Shown: piece by piece, positions 1-10,072 of the stretch
Numbering within the stretch: position 1 is the stretch's first letter
Layout: the number at the start of each line of letters is the position of its first letter
Position numbers and translations under genes: made by a program
The notes under the pieces: generated by a model
The model's database searches: none
What the model saw: the letters and a program-made list of their open reading frames with translations, nothing else
What the model was told of the DNA's origin: nothing
NCBI RefSeq assembly: GCF_016865365.1
Contig: NZ_AP024469.1
Location: 124,001 to 188,000, forward strand
Direction of reading: 5' to 3'
DNA: 64,000 nt
DNA from: Geobacter sp. SVR
GTDB taxonomy: Bacteria > Desulfobacterota > Desulfuromonadia > Geobacterales > Pseudopelobacteraceae

Positions 1-1
1 C

Positions 2-871
2 AAGACCGGAACTGATATCGAACGTCTGGACCGGAACGTGTCGACCACAGACAAGGGACTTCGTAAGACAGTTGGTGATTTTATCAAAACCGGATACGAG
101 AACCAGTCACTGAATGTCTCCCGGAAGTCCGGCAGCTACATGATCCAGGCAGGAGGCAAGCAGATGATGGTCAATGGCGACTGGTATTACGCCAAGAATG
201 AGAAAACCGGCAATATGGAGGTAGTCGGCGGTTCATTCTCCAATGGCCTTGACGGAAATGTTCTTATGTACGCCAAGGACAAGGATGGCAACCTTCATTA
301 CTCCCAGGTTCAGGGGAAGATGGACAAAAGCGGGAATCTCATAGCCGGACAGCGCTCCGAGATCACTGAGGATCAGTTTGTTCAGTCGTCACAGCAGGGG
401 GCGGCTGTTGTCAGTACCAGATCAGGTGGTGGAATTACCGGGAGTGTGCGTGCTGATGGCGGGGTCAAGGCGGATTATTCGAGTTCGCAGGTGGTTGGAA
501 CGAGGGTTGAATCCAAGCAGAATCTGGCAGGCAGTGCGGCTTCGCAGGAGTTCAGGGATGGCCGTTCAATTGATGCAGGTACAGCCGCTACTACGATTGC
601 CGTTGGTCAGGGTGCTCTACACGAGACAGCTGGACTAGTTGGGGATGTCGCGAAGACTGTTGGCCCTTATAAAGCTGCAGTTACAAAGCGAGAGGAAGCA
701 GCTAACGCTGCTGCAAGAACTGCTGAGCGTGAGATAATACATACCGCTGAGCAGCAAGCTCGAAATGTTCAACAGCAGGTACAAAGAACCAGCAAAATAC
801 TACAGCACCAGAGCAAAACCTCATCACTCCCTAGAGGTGGTGGCCCACAGCCACGAGGCACAAGGAGGTAA
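2..871 (+). CDS. Probable C-terminal part of a TraG-like mating-pair stabilisation protein (partial)
   Basis: The frame is already open at base 2, so this is the 3' end of a longer gene running in from the left; an apparent GTG start at 38 is internal. The visible ~290 residues are hydrophilic, rich in Gly/Ser/Gln, with YAKD/KDGN-type turns and a basic C-terminal tail rich in Gln and Arg. There is no membrane segment. F-type TraG proteins end in long hydrophilic periplasmic/cytoplasmic tails of this style, and traH, traF-like and traD genes occur at 38-45 kb. The TraG assignment is inferred from composition and context, not from a diagnostic motif. An unrelated surface or effector protein is possible. 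Confidence 0.45.
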   Translation, partial: KTGTDIERLDRNVSTTDKGLRKTVGDFIKTGYENQSLNVSRKSGSYMIQAGGKQMMVNGDWYYAKNEKTGNMEVVGGSFSNGLDGNVLMYAKDKDGNLHYSQVQGKMDKSGNLIAGQRSEITEDQFVQSSQQGAAVVSTRSGGGITGSVRADGGVKADYSSSQVVGTRVESKQNLAGSAASQEFRDGRSIDAGTAATTIAVGQGALHETAGLVGDVAKTVGPYKAAVTKREEAANAAARTAEREIIHTAEQQARNVQQQVQRTSKILQHQSKTSSLPRGGGPQPRGTRR

Positions 872-874
872 TGT

Positions 875-1189
875 GTGATTGAAAAGATACTATTCGTTTC
901 TGATGGGATCATTGCAATTATGGGAAATGGGTACGTGCCGGCGGAACCAATGAATAACGTGGTTTTTGATCTAACAGAGTACGGTGTTGAACTTCGTGTT
1001 TCAGGTGTTCAAATACCGATACCAGCTGAGGCACTTGAACACCTTGAGCAAACTGAAGGAACAAATGTTCACTTTTTTGAATCAGACTCGTATGCTCTTG
1101 TTGCACCTTATCGTGGATATATTGAAATTAGCCGAGACGAAATCCTCAAATTGAAAGGAGCTTGGGAATATATTCGGTCTCACCAGTGA
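875..1189 (+). CDS. Hypothetical small acidic protein downstream of the traG-like gene
   Basis: 104 residues from a GTG start 3 nt after the preceding stop; the 'aggaggtaatgt' just upstream supplies a strong Shine-Dalgarno sequence within the end of the previous gene. No signal peptide or membrane segment is visible. The protein alternates short hydrophobic strands with acidic loops. I do not recognise the family. Its tight coupling to a conjugation-type gene would suit an accessory, exclusion or immunity role, but nothing in the sequence proves it. The 3' end overlaps the convergent small membrane gene by 10 nt. Confidence 0.55.
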   Translation: MIEKILFVSDGIIAIMGNGYVPAEPMNNVVFDLTEYGVELRVSGVQIPIPAEALEHLEQTEGTNVHFFESDSYALVAPYRGYIEISRDEILKLKGAWEYIRSHQ

Positions 1190-1545
1190 TGAAAGGAGGA
1201 AGAATCGTTTCTTCTCCGACGATCTCGGAACAGTCGAAACGGCGTGCTATAGATTATCCAATTCATATACCACTCATATTCCGCAGCCGACATTGTTGGT
1301 CTCAATTCAGGGGCCGCATACCCATATTTGAGAAGCTGCCAAGTTGAAAGACCTTTCAACGATCCGATATATAGACGTAGGTGAACACGATCAAGGATTA
1401 TATAACATAAAGCCAATACAGCAATACCAAGTGTCCAATACCAAAATGATGACATAAAGAACAAACCAACTATCGCCCCCACAAGAATACTGGGAAGAAC
1501 TGTTCCAACAGCCGAAATAACAATTGCTTCGAATTTTCTTGCCAT
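1180..1545 (-). CDS. Small two-pass membrane protein of unknown function
   Basis: About 121 residues. The ATG at 1545 is preceded by GGAGGGAGG at a 5-nt spacing; a GTG one codon upstream is an alternative. Two adjacent hydrophobic stretches near residues 8-55 (a run ending in GAIVGLFFMSS, then YWTLGIAVLALCYIIL) form a likely hairpin, followed by a basic cytoplasmic tail ending DRRRRND. The family is not recognised. It is convergent with the preceding gene and divergent from the restriction operon. The ~250 bases between it and the restriction gene at 1798 hold no obvious gene. Confidence 0.55.
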   Translation of the reverse strand: MARKFEAIVISAVGTVLPSILVGAIVGLFFMSSFWYWTLGIAVLALCYIILDRVHLRLYIGSLKGLSTWQLLKYGYAAPELRPTMSAAEYEWYMNWIIYSTPFRLFRDRRRRNDSSSFHHW

Positions 1546-1797
1546 CACATCCTCCCTCCTTTCTCGACGGTCTGATCACGATAAGATTTCAATGGTAGTT
1601 TGACCAGCTTCATTTTGAATGTCAACGCTATTTTGCAAACATAAGGCAATTATATCAGTGCTTTGCAACACTCAGTCCGAGTTGAACAGAGTGCATGATC
1701 TTATATCATTTTCATAAGGTGAAAAGAAGACTGCAACCGCTAAATACGATACGTGAGCTTCTCGACATAATAGCAAGTTTGTTGTATTGTCCGGTTC

Positions 1798-4700
1798 ATG
1801 CAACCTTCCGACGTCATTCAATCATTTATACAACGCTGGGAAGCCTCCGGCGCCGCCGAACGTGCCAATTACCAGCTGTTCCTCTCAGAGCTGTGCGAAC
1901 TCCTTAATGTCATGCGACCAGAGCCGACACGCCCAGACGACCGGGATAACTCCTATGTCTTCGAGCGCAGCGTCACCTTTCGTCACGGAGATGGTACCAC
2001 CAGCGCCGGCCGAATCGACCTGTACAAACAAGGGCACTTCGTCTGCGAGGCTAAGCAGGGAAGTGATCAACCTAGTGAGAAGTCGACTCTGGCTGTCAAC
2101 GAGGAGGGTGTGCGATGGCAAACAACCAAGCGAGGCACCGCCGTACGCGGCACCAAGGGGTGGGATCTGGCAATGGTCAAGGCCAAGGGACAGGCCGAAC
2201 AATACGCCCGCGCCCTACCGTTGGAAGAAGGCTGGCCACCCTTTCTGGTTGTAGTGGACGTTGGCCACGCCATCGAAATCTACAGTGAATTTTCCTGCAC
2301 CGGTAAATCCTACCTTCCTTTTCCTGATCCCCGTTCACACCGCATTTTGCTCGCAGACCTGGAGAGCCCCGAAATACGCGAGCGATTGCGCCTGGTCTGG
2401 AACGATCCGCACTCACTTGACCCAGCCAAGCACAGTGCCAAGGTCACAAGGCAGGTGGCCGACCGTCTTGCTCTTCTGGCGAAGTCACTTGAACAGTCTG
2501 GACATTCCGCCGAGAAGGTCGGTAACTTCCTCAAACGCTGTCTGTTTACCATGTTTGCTGAAGACGTTGGACTGATCCCACACAAGAGCTTTACCGAACT
2601 GTTGGAGAGCCTGCGCGGCAAGTCCGAGACCTTCGCCCCCATGGCAGAGTCGCTCTGGAGCACCATGAAAACAGGCGGTTTCTCCCCGGTTCTGCGTGAA
2701 AAACTATTGCGCTTTAACGGCGGCCTGTTCGAGGATGCCGAAGCGCTACCTGTCGGAGAGGAGCAACTTGTATTACTGATTGCAGCCAGCAAGGCCGATT
2801 GGCGTGATGTTGAACCAGCCATCTTCGGTACTCTGCTGGAACGAGCCCTTGATCCGCACGAGCGCCACAACCTGGGAGCGCACTACACCCCCCGAGAGTA
2901 CGTCGAACGCCTGGTACTCCCCACCGTGATCGAACCGTTACGAGCCGAGTGGGATTCTATCCTGGCCGCCTCCGTTACTCTGGACACACAAGGCGACAAT
3001 CCCGGAGCCATCGCCCTAGTTAAGGGATTCCATCGCAAGCTGTGTCAGCTTAGAATTCTGGACCCGGCCTGCGGCAGCGGCAACTTCCTATACGTTACCT
3101 TTGAACACCTCAAACGCTTGGAGGGTGAGGTGTTGAACGCTCTGGAAGGTTTTGGTGACAAACAAGCTGATCTGGAGCTGGCCGGATTAACTGTTGACCC
3201 TCACCAGCTTCTGGGGATCGAAGTCAACCCTCGTGCCGCGGCTATCACGGATATGGTGTTATGGATAGGCTACCTTCAATGGCACTTTCGTACACGGGGC
3301 GAGGTTATGCCGCCGGAGCCGGTCATCAAGAAGTTCAGCAACGTTGAGTGCCGGGACGCCGTGCTTTCTTATGATGGTACAGAACCGGTTCGTGATGCCG
3401 ACGGCAAACCGGTCACCAACTGGGACGGTCGCACGTTCAAGCCCCACCCGGTTACAGGAGAGCAGGTGCCCGACGAGGCTGCTCAGGAACCGGTATTGCG
3501 TTATCTCAACCCACGTCAGGCTGAGTGGCCGGAAGCCGATTATGTGGTGGGTAATCCGCCGTTCATTGGAGCATCCACAATGCGCCGTGCCTTGGGTGAC
3601 GGCTACGTGGACGCCCTGCGCAAAGCCTGGAAGGATGTGCCTGACTCGACCGACTTCGTTATGTTCTGGTGGCAACATGCCGCTGAGTTAACTCGCAAAG
3701 GCAAACTGCTTCGCTTTGGTTTCATAACCACGAACAGTTTGCGTCAGGCGTTCAACCGACGAATTCTGCAACAGCAGCTGACAGCCAAACCAGCCCTGTC
3801 GCTATCCTTTGCCATTCCCGATCACCCTTGGGTGGACTCGGCGGATGGTGCTGCTGTCAGGATTGCTATGACCGTGGGTAAGCCCGCTATAGAAGGCGAT
3901 GAAGGGACGCAAGCCACTGTTGTCGAAGAGCGAGAAGGGGCCGGCGAAGGACTTTCTGTGGAGCTGTTGACGCGGAAAGGTTTGCTACACGCTGACCTGT
4001 CGGTCGGGGCAAATGTAGCCGGGACCGCGCCACTGCTGGCTAACAGTGAACTTGCAAACCGGGGAGTCAGTCTGTTTGGTGCCGGTTTCATCGTTACAAT
4101 AGATGAAGCTAGTAAATTGGGACTGGGGCGTGTAACTGGCTTGGAGAATCATTTTCGCCACTATCGCAATGGTCGCGATTTGACTGCCACTCCGCGTGGA
4201 GTAATGGTTATCGACCTGTTTGGTCTTACTGTCGACGAGGTTCGCAGCCGATTTCCCGAGGTCTACCAGTGGGTGCGCGAGCGGGTCAAGCCTGAACGGG
4301 ACCAGAATAACCGTGAATCAAGAAGAAAGAACTGGTGGCTCTTTGGCGAACCAAATCCGAAACTGCGTAACCAACTTTTTGGATTACCCCGCTTTGTTGC
4401 GACTGTGGAGACCGCCAAGCATCGTATTTTCGTATTCCTCGACCAGACAATCTTGCCGGACAACAAGCTGGTGGCCATTGCAAGTGACGATGCCTTTGTG
4501 CTGGGGATACTCTCCAGCAGGCTGCATATGGCTTGGGCACTGGCAGCTGGCGGATGGCTGGGAGTTGGCAATGATCCGGTCTATGCTAAGACTCGCTGTT
4601 TCGAAACGTTCCCCTTTCCCACCGTAGTCGATGACAAAAAACAAAGGATTCGTAGCATCGCCGAAGAACTGGACTGCCACCGCAAGCGGCAACAGGAACT

Positions 4701-5265
4701 GCATCCCGGTCTGGGGCTGACCGACATGTACAACGTTCTGGCCAAGCTGCGCACCGGTGAGCCGCTGACTGCCAAGGAGAAGGCCATTCACGAGCAGGGA
4801 CTGGTGTCTGTTCTGCGTCAACTGCATGACGATCTGGATGCCGCTGTGGCTGATGCTTACGGCTGGCCTGACAATCTGACTGACGAGGAAATCCTGGAGC
4901 GGATGGTTTCCTTGAATGCCGAACGAGCAAGGGAAGAGGCCCAAGGTTTGGTGCGGTGGCTGCGTCCCGAATACCAGAAACCCCAAGGGGAACAGCCTGC
5001 TGTTCAGACCGGTATGGAACTTGGAGAAGAGGAATCGGCGACGCTAGTCACCTCTTCCAAGGCCAAGACACCATGGCCGAAGACCCTGCCGGAACAAGTG
5101 CAGGGCGTCCGTGCAGCTCTGGCAGCAGCAGCAGGACCGGTGACCGCCGAAGCTCTAGCTCGAACCTTTCTGCGTGCCCGCACCGACAAGGTGGGGGAAC
5201 TGCTGGCCACCCTTGCTGCAATAGGGCAGGCCCGAGAGGTCGATCCGGGCACTTACACAGCCTAA
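1798..5265 (+). CDS. MmeI-type (type IIG/IIL) restriction-modification enzyme, fused nuclease and adenine methyltransferase
   Basis: 1155 residues. The N-terminal PD-(D/E)xK nuclease reads RID74-x9-E84-A-K86, the same D-x9-ExK spacing as MmeI. Methyltransferase motif I ([10 protein letters not shown]) starts near residue 422 and motif IV (NPPFIGAS) near 586, typical of the gamma class that makes N6-methyladenine. The region after ~residue 750 is expected to hold target recognition, followed by a helical C-terminus. One polypeptide would methylate one strand of an asymmetric site and cut at a distance when the site is unmodified. It is the first gene of a three-gene operon with TIR and Mrr genes (gaps 33 and 18 nt). 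No strong Shine-Dalgarno sequence precedes the ATG. Confidence 0.85.
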   Translation: MQPSDVIQSFIQRWEASGAAERANYQLFLSELCELLNVMRPEPTRPDDRDNSYVFERSVTFRHGDGTTSAGRIDLYKQGHFVCEAKQGSDQPSEKSTLAVNEEGVRWQTTKRGTAVRGTKGWDLAMVKAKGQAEQYARALPLEEGWPPFLVVVDVGHAIEIYSEFSCTGKSYLPFPDPRSHRILLADLESPEIRERLRLVWNDPHSLDPAKHSAKVTRQVADRLALLAKSLEQSGHSAEKVGNFLKRCLFTMFAEDVGLIPHKSFTELLESLRGKSETFAPMAESLWSTMKTGGFSPVLREKLLRFNGGLFEDAEALPVGEEQLVLLIAASKADWRDVEPAIFGTLLERALDPHERHNLGAHYTPREYVERLVLPTVIEPLRAEWDSILAASVTLDTQGDNPGAIALVKGFHRKLCQLRILDPACGSGNFLYVTFEHLKRLEGEVLNALEGFGDKQADLELAGLTVDPHQLLGIEVNPRAAAITDMVLWIGYLQWHFRTRGEVMPPEPVIKKFSNVECRDAVLSYDGTEPVRDADGKPVTNWDGRTFKPHPVTGEQVPDEAAQEPVLRYLNPRQAEWPEADYVVGNPPFIGASTMRRALGDGYVDALRKAWKDVPDSTDFVMFWWQHAAELTRKGKLLRFGFITTNSLRQAFNRRILQQQLTAKPALSLSFAIPDHPWVDSADGAAVRIAMTVGKPAIEGDEGTQATVVEEREGAGEGLSVELLTRKGLLHADLSVGANVAGTAPLLANSELANRGVSLFGAGFIVTIDEASKLGLGRVTGLENHFRHYRNGRDLTATPRGVMVIDLFGLTVDEVRSRFPEVYQWVRERVKPERDQNNRESRRKNWWLFGEPNPKLRNQLFGLPRFVATVETAKHRIFVFLDQTILPDNKLVAIASDDAFVLGILSSRLHMAWALAAGGWLGVGNDPVYAKTRCFETFPFPTVVDDKKQRIRSIAEELDCHRKRQQELHPGLGLTDMYNVLAKLRTGEPLTAKEKAIHEQGLVSVLRQLHDDLDAAVADAYGWPDNLTDEEILERMVSLNAERAREEAQGLVRWLRPEYQKPQGEQPAVQTGMELGEEESATLVTSSKAKTPWPKTLPEQVQGVRAALAAAAGPVTAEALARTFLRARTDKVGELLATLAAIGQAREVDPGTYTA

Positions 5266-5298
5266 GCAAAAACAAGCACTGTTTGACAAGGAGTACCA

Positions 5299-6240
5299 AT
5301 GAATCCAAAAGTCTTCATCAGCCATGCAAGCGAAGATAAAGAGAGGTTTGTTCTTGGATTTTCTCAGAAGCTTCGAGAAAAGGGAGTGGATGCTTGGCTA
5401 GATAGATGGGAGATGCTGCCTGGTGACAGCCTTGTAGACAAAATCTTTGAGGAAGGCATCAAGAACGCAAAGGCCGTCATTGTGGTACTCTCCAGCAACA
5501 GTGTCAGCAAAAAATGGGTACGAGAAGAACTCGATGCTGCAATGGTAAAGCGAGTCAACAAGGGTAGTTTGCTTATTCCTATTGTACTGGATGACTGCGA
5601 GATACCGGAATGCCTCCACTCGACTATTTGGCAGAAGGTCACGGATCTGGATAACTACGACGAACCCTTCAGCAGAGTTATAAACGCCATATTTGAACAT
5701 CGAGAAAAACCTGCATTGGGGGAAGTGCCCGAGTTTGCAAAGACTACAATTAGTCTGGTCCCGGGACACACCAAAACAGACAGCATTGTTCTCAAGCTTG
5801 CCTGCGAGAAGGGGTTCGCACAGGATTCTATGTTTGCTGTAGACACACCATATATAATCGAAGAAACACAGAAGATAGACATCTCCGAAGAAACAACCTG
5901 GGAATCTATCGAAGTGCTGAATCAAGACGGTTTGGTGGAGCTCCAAAGGGTTTTGGGAGGACCTCCGCCATACATGAAAATAACGCCACTTGGGCTGGAG
6001 AGCTTTGCTAATGCGTATATTGCAGACTATGAGGAAATGAAATCCCAAATCGTTTCGTGCATTGTCAATAATGATATGGATGAGGCTTCATCTATTTCCG
6101 CAAAACTTGGAAAGCCGGTTTCTTTGGTGGAGCATGTATTCTTTTTGCTAGAATCAAATGGCTATGTAAAAATTATCCAAGAAATGGGTAGTCGTCAGCA
6201 GATATATAATGTTTCACCAAAGCTGAAGCGCCTACTTTAA
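5299..6240 (+). CDS. TIR-domain protein with C-terminal winged-helix region
   Basis: 313 residues. The N-terminal ~140 residues are a TIR domain: KVFISHASEDK (first strand and BB-loop start), VIVVLSSNSVSKKWVREEL holding the conserved W-x-x-x-E with the putative catalytic glutamate, and LIPIVLDD. TIR domains in bacterial defence usually hydrolyse NAD+ or make cyclic ADP-ribose signals on infection. Residues ~150-313 look like two winged-helix units (ITPLGLESF and IYNVSPKLKRLL ends), so the protein may bind DNA or sense a ligand. Shine-Dalgarno AAGGAG lies 6-7 nt before the ATG. Sandwiched between a type IIG enzyme and an Mrr nuclease, it is probably a backup abortive-infection effector; that role is inference. 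Confidence 0.8.
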   Translation: MNPKVFISHASEDKERFVLGFSQKLREKGVDAWLDRWEMLPGDSLVDKIFEEGIKNAKAVIVVLSSNSVSKKWVREELDAAMVKRVNKGSLLIPIVLDDCEIPECLHSTIWQKVTDLDNYDEPFSRVINAIFEHREKPALGEVPEFAKTTISLVPGHTKTDSIVLKLACEKGFAQDSMFAVDTPYIIEETQKIDISEETTWESIEVLNQDGLVELQRVLGGPPPYMKITPLGLESFANAYIADYEEMKSQIVSCIVNNDMDEASSISAKLGKPVSLVEHVFFLLESNGYVKIIQEMGSRQQIYNVSPKLKRLL

Positions 6241-6258
6241 TCATAGAGAGGTTTTGCC

Positions 6259-7113
6259 ATGGCACGTAAGAAATCCAGCCCAGTCGAAGACCTAGTCATT
6301 GTCATAAGCAAGCTCCCGTGGTGGATAGGAGTCGCCCTGGCCCTTGTGTCCTACGTGGTGCTGCACTCGATGGCCTCTCGCCCCATGCTACCGACCGCAG
6401 CAACCCCCGGACAGATGGGAGACGCTGCGGTGAGAAGCATCACGACTACGCTGGCGATGTTTGGCCAATACGTACTGCCGTTCGCCTTTGGCCTGGGTGC
6501 AGTTCTTTCGGCAGTCGCCGCTGCACGCCAGAAGAAGCTGTATGACACAACAGCGTCACGCCCTGGTGTCGGTGCCCTGAACGACATGAGCTGGCAGGAG
6601 TTCGAGATGCTAGTGAGCGAACACTACCGCCGCAAGGGTTTCCAGGTCATAAGGGAAGGTGGCAACGGTCCAGACGGAGGCATAGACTTGGTGCTGAGGC
6701 AGAAGGACGAGATCTACCTCGTGCAGTGCAAGCAGTGGAAGGCTTACAAGGTAGGAGTCCAGCCGGTGCGTGAGTTCTACGGAGTGATGGCCTCCCGTGG
6801 TGCAGCCGGTGGCTATTTCGTTACATCGGGAGAGTACACGGCAGATGCCAAGTCATTCGCACAAGGATGCAACGTCGAACTGATCGATGGACAAAAGCTC
6901 AGGTTGATGATCAACGCTGCCAGAACGAAAAGCGCAATTGCACCCCAGTCGATAACACCACCCCAAGCAGCGAGCACGCCAGCTTGTCCTAAGTGTGGCA
7001 AGGAAATGGTACGCCGAGTGGCACGACAAGGGAGCAATGCAGGCAAAGAGTTCTGGGGATGTAGTTCGTTCCCGAAATGTAAGGCCGTATTCCCGCTAGA
7101 AGGAACTCATTAG
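6259..7113 (+). CDS. Membrane-anchored Mrr-type nuclease with topoisomerase-like zinc finger
   Basis: 284 residues. Two membrane segments near residues 17-36 (WWIGVALALVSYVVLHS) and 70-95 precede an Mrr_cat domain: FEMLVSEHYRRKGF, GGIDLVL (catalytic Asp), YLVQCKQWK (Q-x-K), and REFYGVMA. The C-terminus is a zf-C4 topoisomerase-type finger, CPKCG then CSSFPKC. Mrr enzymes are type IV nucleases that cut modified DNA. The membrane tether with a zinc ribbon suits surveillance of DNA entering at the membrane. It is the last gene of the MmeI-TIR-Mrr operon; the coupling suggests nuclease and NADase layers backing the restriction enzyme. Confidence 0.85.
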   Translation: MARKKSSPVEDLVIVISKLPWWIGVALALVSYVVLHSMASRPMLPTAATPGQMGDAAVRSITTTLAMFGQYVLPFAFGLGAVLSAVAAARQKKLYDTTASRPGVGALNDMSWQEFEMLVSEHYRRKGFQVIREGGNGPDGGIDLVLRQKDEIYLVQCKQWKAYKVGVQPVREFYGVMASRGAAGGYFVTSGEYTADAKSFAQGCNVELIDGQKLRLMINAARTKSAIAPQSITPPQAASTPACPKCGKEMVRRVARQGSNAGKEFWGCSSFPKCKAVFPLEGTH

Positions 7114-7245
7114 CCAACTAAGCCAACGTCAACGTCTGCCACGACTCCAAGGCAAATTTGGTCATATAAAGTAAAACTTCGTAACAGCCATAATTTATTT
7201 AGACACTTCTGCTGAAGAATATCTCACAATCAACTCGCAATATGC

Positions 7246-7956
7246 TCACAAATTTGTACGACATTTACTGAAATTGTCGGTTAGAAGTTTATCAACGTCG
7301 ATTTTGTCAATCCGCCAGATGTTGCTCAACTCGTTATATACTTGGTTTATCATTGACCAAGGTTGCTTGGTCAGGAAGGGTCCATCAGACTCAACAAGAA
7401 TACGATCGCGGGGTACAGCATCAATTAAGTTTCTGTGCTTGTTCTTTAACATAAGATGGTTTATTGAGAAATAATGTCCTTTAACCACCAACTTTTCGGC
7501 TTCTTGTGGACCACCGATGAAGTAGTGAAAACAAACAGGACCGATCTTAAAATAATCGAGGATATTTGATAATTCCGTATGAGCATTTCTGCTGTGAACA
7601 GTTACGAATTTGCCTTTTCCAATTGCGGGCAAAATACTCCGTAAAATCTCTACTTGCAGCTCCTTTGTACTATGCCCCTCGGCAGAAAGGTCTAAGCCTA
7701 TCTCGCCGATATACTCCGCTGAAAGAGCGAGTGTTTTAAACATACTAATCTCTTTCTTGCCCTCGTTAGCTCGAAGCGGATGCATGCCCAGAGCTGGTCG
7801 AATTTCTTTGAATGGTTTCAAATGAGATAAAGCAACTTGATAGTGACTCGGCAACATTGTTGCCATGACGCATCCCATATGTGCATTTTCGTAAGCATGA
7901 GCTGTTGCGATCGGATCGTTAAACATGTCGATGTGGCAGTGTGAATCTATACGCAT
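7246..7956 (-). CDS. qatD: QatD, TatD-like metal-dependent nuclease of the Qat defence system
   Basis: 236 residues, TIM-barrel amidohydrolase fold of the TatD family: RIDSHCHID at the N-terminus (metal-binding HxH), EIGLD, VTVHSRNA (metal His) and VESDGPFL with the conserved Asp near the C-terminus. It is the last gene of the qatABCD operon, 5 nt after qatC. In the published Qat system all four components are needed for phage protection; the substrate of QatD is not established. The order KAP ATPase, QatB, QueC-like, TatD matches the described system. Confidence 0.9.
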   Translation of the reverse strand: MRIDSHCHIDMFNDPIATAHAYENAHMGCVMATMLPSHYQVALSHLKPFKEIRPALGMHPLRANEGKKEISMFKTLALSAEYIGEIGLDLSAEGHSTKELQVEILRSILPAIGKGKFVTVHSRNAHTELSNILDYFKIGPVCFHYFIGGPQEAEKLVVKGHYFSINHLMLKNKHRNLIDAVPRDRILVESDGPFLTKQPWSMINQVYNELSNIWRIDKIDVDKLLTDNFSKCRTNL

Positions 7957-7961
7957 ATAAT

Positions 7962-9287
7962 TTAGATAATTCCCATATTTTGTGCCCAGGCACTCACTTC
8001 GCTACGAAGCCGTACTATCAATGAAGTGTATTGACCTTTTAACGAGGCATCTAAGCACCCGTTTGATCTAAGTACCCGCCAAACGGTATCGTCGTCATCG
8101 CCCCGTTTAATAAAATCGACAATTGATGAGAGATCGTGATTAGGGTGAGAAAGAATATTTTGTAACGAAGCTTGAGTTGCGAGACCATAGCCGTATTGTT
8201 CCATTGGAAAGCCAACAGAATGAACAGCCGCACGTCGGTAAATGCAAGGCACACAGGCCCCGCACTGACGAGTAAATTTATCTTCCCAATGCTCTTTGTG
8301 GCCGCGTTTTCCACACGATGCCGAGTTTGCATAGGACGATTGGAGCAGGGCAGAATTTCTACATTCTTGCATCATCTCGCCCTTTGTCTTCAGCATATAC
8401 GGATTTACTAACGGGTAGTTAAATCCGAGTGAACCCAAAATGCTACCCAACTTTTCGATATAATTAGGGTGGACAGTCCGTGTACTTAGCGAACCCTTTC
8501 GTGCAGGAGTTAGCGGGTAGTTAAGGGCTATTGCACCGTTTTCAGGGATATAAATCGGAGTGCCGTCACCAAGGAAGCTAGCAGCCAAGATAGCGTTGCC
8601 AATAAAAGCCAACGACCGACTTCTGAAATTCGTATCTTCGCCACCGCTACACAGTCCTGTGCGTGCCACATAACGCTGTATTCGACCAGCATATGTGGCT
8701 CTTAGAGGTAACAGCAGGCGGTCTTGGTCTGATTTTGAGCTTTCAGCTTGTGCATCATAGGTTGATGCAAGAACAATCCTCTGTTCAGGGTTGTCCTCTA
8801 GCCAATTAATGACACCTATCAGGGAATCGAGTCCTCCAGAAAAAAGAGAAACGGCGGTCCCACGAATACGTGTGCATTTGCGAAAGTGTCTTCGTGCGGT
8901 TTTAAACTCTCGCCCGAATAATGGAACCGGTGTTGGAAGAAAATTCAAATGCCAGATGTCACCCGTAAGAAACTCAATTGCGGATTCAATTTGGCTTGAT
9001 ATTGTGTTCCATTTATCTGAATCTGCAACAGGAATTTGCACGGCAAACTCCCTAGTCCAGCGGTCACCATCAATACTCTCCCGGTTTATCGCCCTATCAC
9101 AGGCGTATATCACTGAGGCAAAGTAAGCAAACTCAGCCGCTTTTTCGTTAATAGTGCCTTGAACCCGCACGTAATCCTCAATATTAAAACTCACTTGTAG
9201 CAGTCTGCCATCGTCAATAGCTAGAAAGACAGCTGCACCTGATTTGTAGGGGTTTCCTGCTCGAAGTTGTACCGTTATCTGATTCAT
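7962..9287 (-). CDS. qatC: QatC, QueC-like PP-loop enzyme of the Qat defence system
   Basis: 441 residues. The PP-loop ATP pyrophosphatase motif SLFSGGLDSLIG lies near residue 155, and a zinc-binding Cys cluster follows (CGKRGHKEHW then CGACVPCIYRR). QueC makes preQ0 from a carboxy-deazaguanine; QatC keeps the same catalytic core with an added ~150-residue N-terminal extension and a C-terminal tail. No queuosine genes lie nearby, so a defence role rather than tRNA modification is likely. It overlaps qatB by 4 nt (ATGA), indicating translational coupling. Confidence 0.9.
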   Translation of the reverse strand: MNQITVQLRAGNPYKSGAAVFLAIDDGRLLQVSFNIEDYVRVQGTINEKAAEFAYFASVIYACDRAINRESIDGDRWTREFAVQIPVADSDKWNTISSQIESAIEFLTGDIWHLNFLPTPVPLFGREFKTARRHFRKCTRIRGTAVSLFSGGLDSLIGVINWLEDNPEQRIVLASTYDAQAESSKSDQDRLLLPLRATYAGRIQRYVARTGLCSGGEDTNFRSRSLAFIGNAILAASFLGDGTPIYIPENGAIALNYPLTPARKGSLSTRTVHPNYIEKLGSILGSLGFNYPLVNPYMLKTKGEMMQECRNSALLQSSYANSASCGKRGHKEHWEDKFTRQCGACVPCIYRRAAVHSVGFPMEQYGYGLATQASLQNILSHPNHDLSSIVDFIKRGDDDDTVWRVLRSNGCLDASLKGQYTSLIVRLRSEVSAWAQNMGII

Positions 9288-10072
9288 GGGATCAATATAT
9301 CCAATACGTCACGGTTGATTGCATCAGCAATAAGCTGACCATCTGCACTGTTCCAATCTATAGTTGCTAAATCTCTTTCCGCTGACAGTTCATCTCGCAC
9401 TATCGACCGGATTATTTCACGTGCATGAGCAAAGAAGTCGTTAGTATTCTCACGCGAAACTTTTTCCCGAACCACGCTGTACTCTTTTTGCTCGAAGTTG
9501 GCCGCAAGGATATTGGCGAAGTAAACTTGAAGCACCTCTTCTATATTGATATTCCCGCTTGAAAGTAATATGTCGAGTGCCTCAACTGAATCCACAGTTT
9601 TGGCAAGTTCATTTATTGTTTCAGCCATAGCAAGGTTGAGTGCGTTATCGTCAAGCAGACCGCCATCAACGGAAAGACGCTCAGCAACCAGTTCAAGAAA
9701 TTCATCGAGCGGCTTATCGCGTAAATCAGCTAAGTTAAATTCTCGAAGCGCTGTATCAAGACCCGACTTTCCGGCGATGCTGATAAAATGAGCGAGACTT
9801 GCGCCACTGGCAGCTGAGCGTGCTCTTGCTGCACCACCGCTGCCTCCACCCCGGGTTCCGCCGCCTGATGATCTCTGACCTGTTCCTGTGACGCTTCCAC
9901 TACTCCCCGAAGTTCTTGTGCCCGATTTAAGATAGGTTTTGTAAGCACCGGCAAACGCGCCAACGGCAGCTGACACCTCCTGAATAGTTGGGTTTTCAGA
10001 AGATGCTGCATCACCAACCGCACGATTCACGCCTGGCCATTTTGGACTTTCATATACCTTTGAAGTACCCAT
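9284..10072 (-). CDS. qatB: QatB, partner protein of the Qat defence system
   Basis: 262 residues. The N-terminal third is low in complexity, with Gly/Ser/Arg-rich runs around residues 60-90. The C-terminal half is helical and acidic, with DKPLDEFLELVAERLS and RDVLDILIP at the end. No enzyme motif is visible. Identity rests on position between a KAP ATPase (1-nt stop/start overlap) and the QueC-like gene (4-nt overlap), and on the general look of described QatB proteins. Confidence 0.8.
   Translation of the reverse strand: MGTSKVYESPKWPGVNRAVGDAASSENPTIQEVSAAVGAFAGAYKTYLKSGTRTSGSSGSVTGTGQRSSGGGTRGGGSGGAARARSAASGASLAHFISIAGKSGLDTALREFNLADLRDKPLDEFLELVAERLSVDGGLLDDNALNLAMAETINELAKTVDSVEALDILLSSGNINIEEVLQVYFANILAANFEQKEYSVVREKVSRENTNDFFAHAREIIRSIVRDELSAERDLATIDWNSADGQLIADAINRDVLDILIP

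Noticed and set aside
7962-9287. QueC-like gene read as queuosine biosynthesis
   Set aside because: No queD, queE or queF nearby; it is embedded in a KAP-QatB-QueC-TatD operon, which fits Qat.
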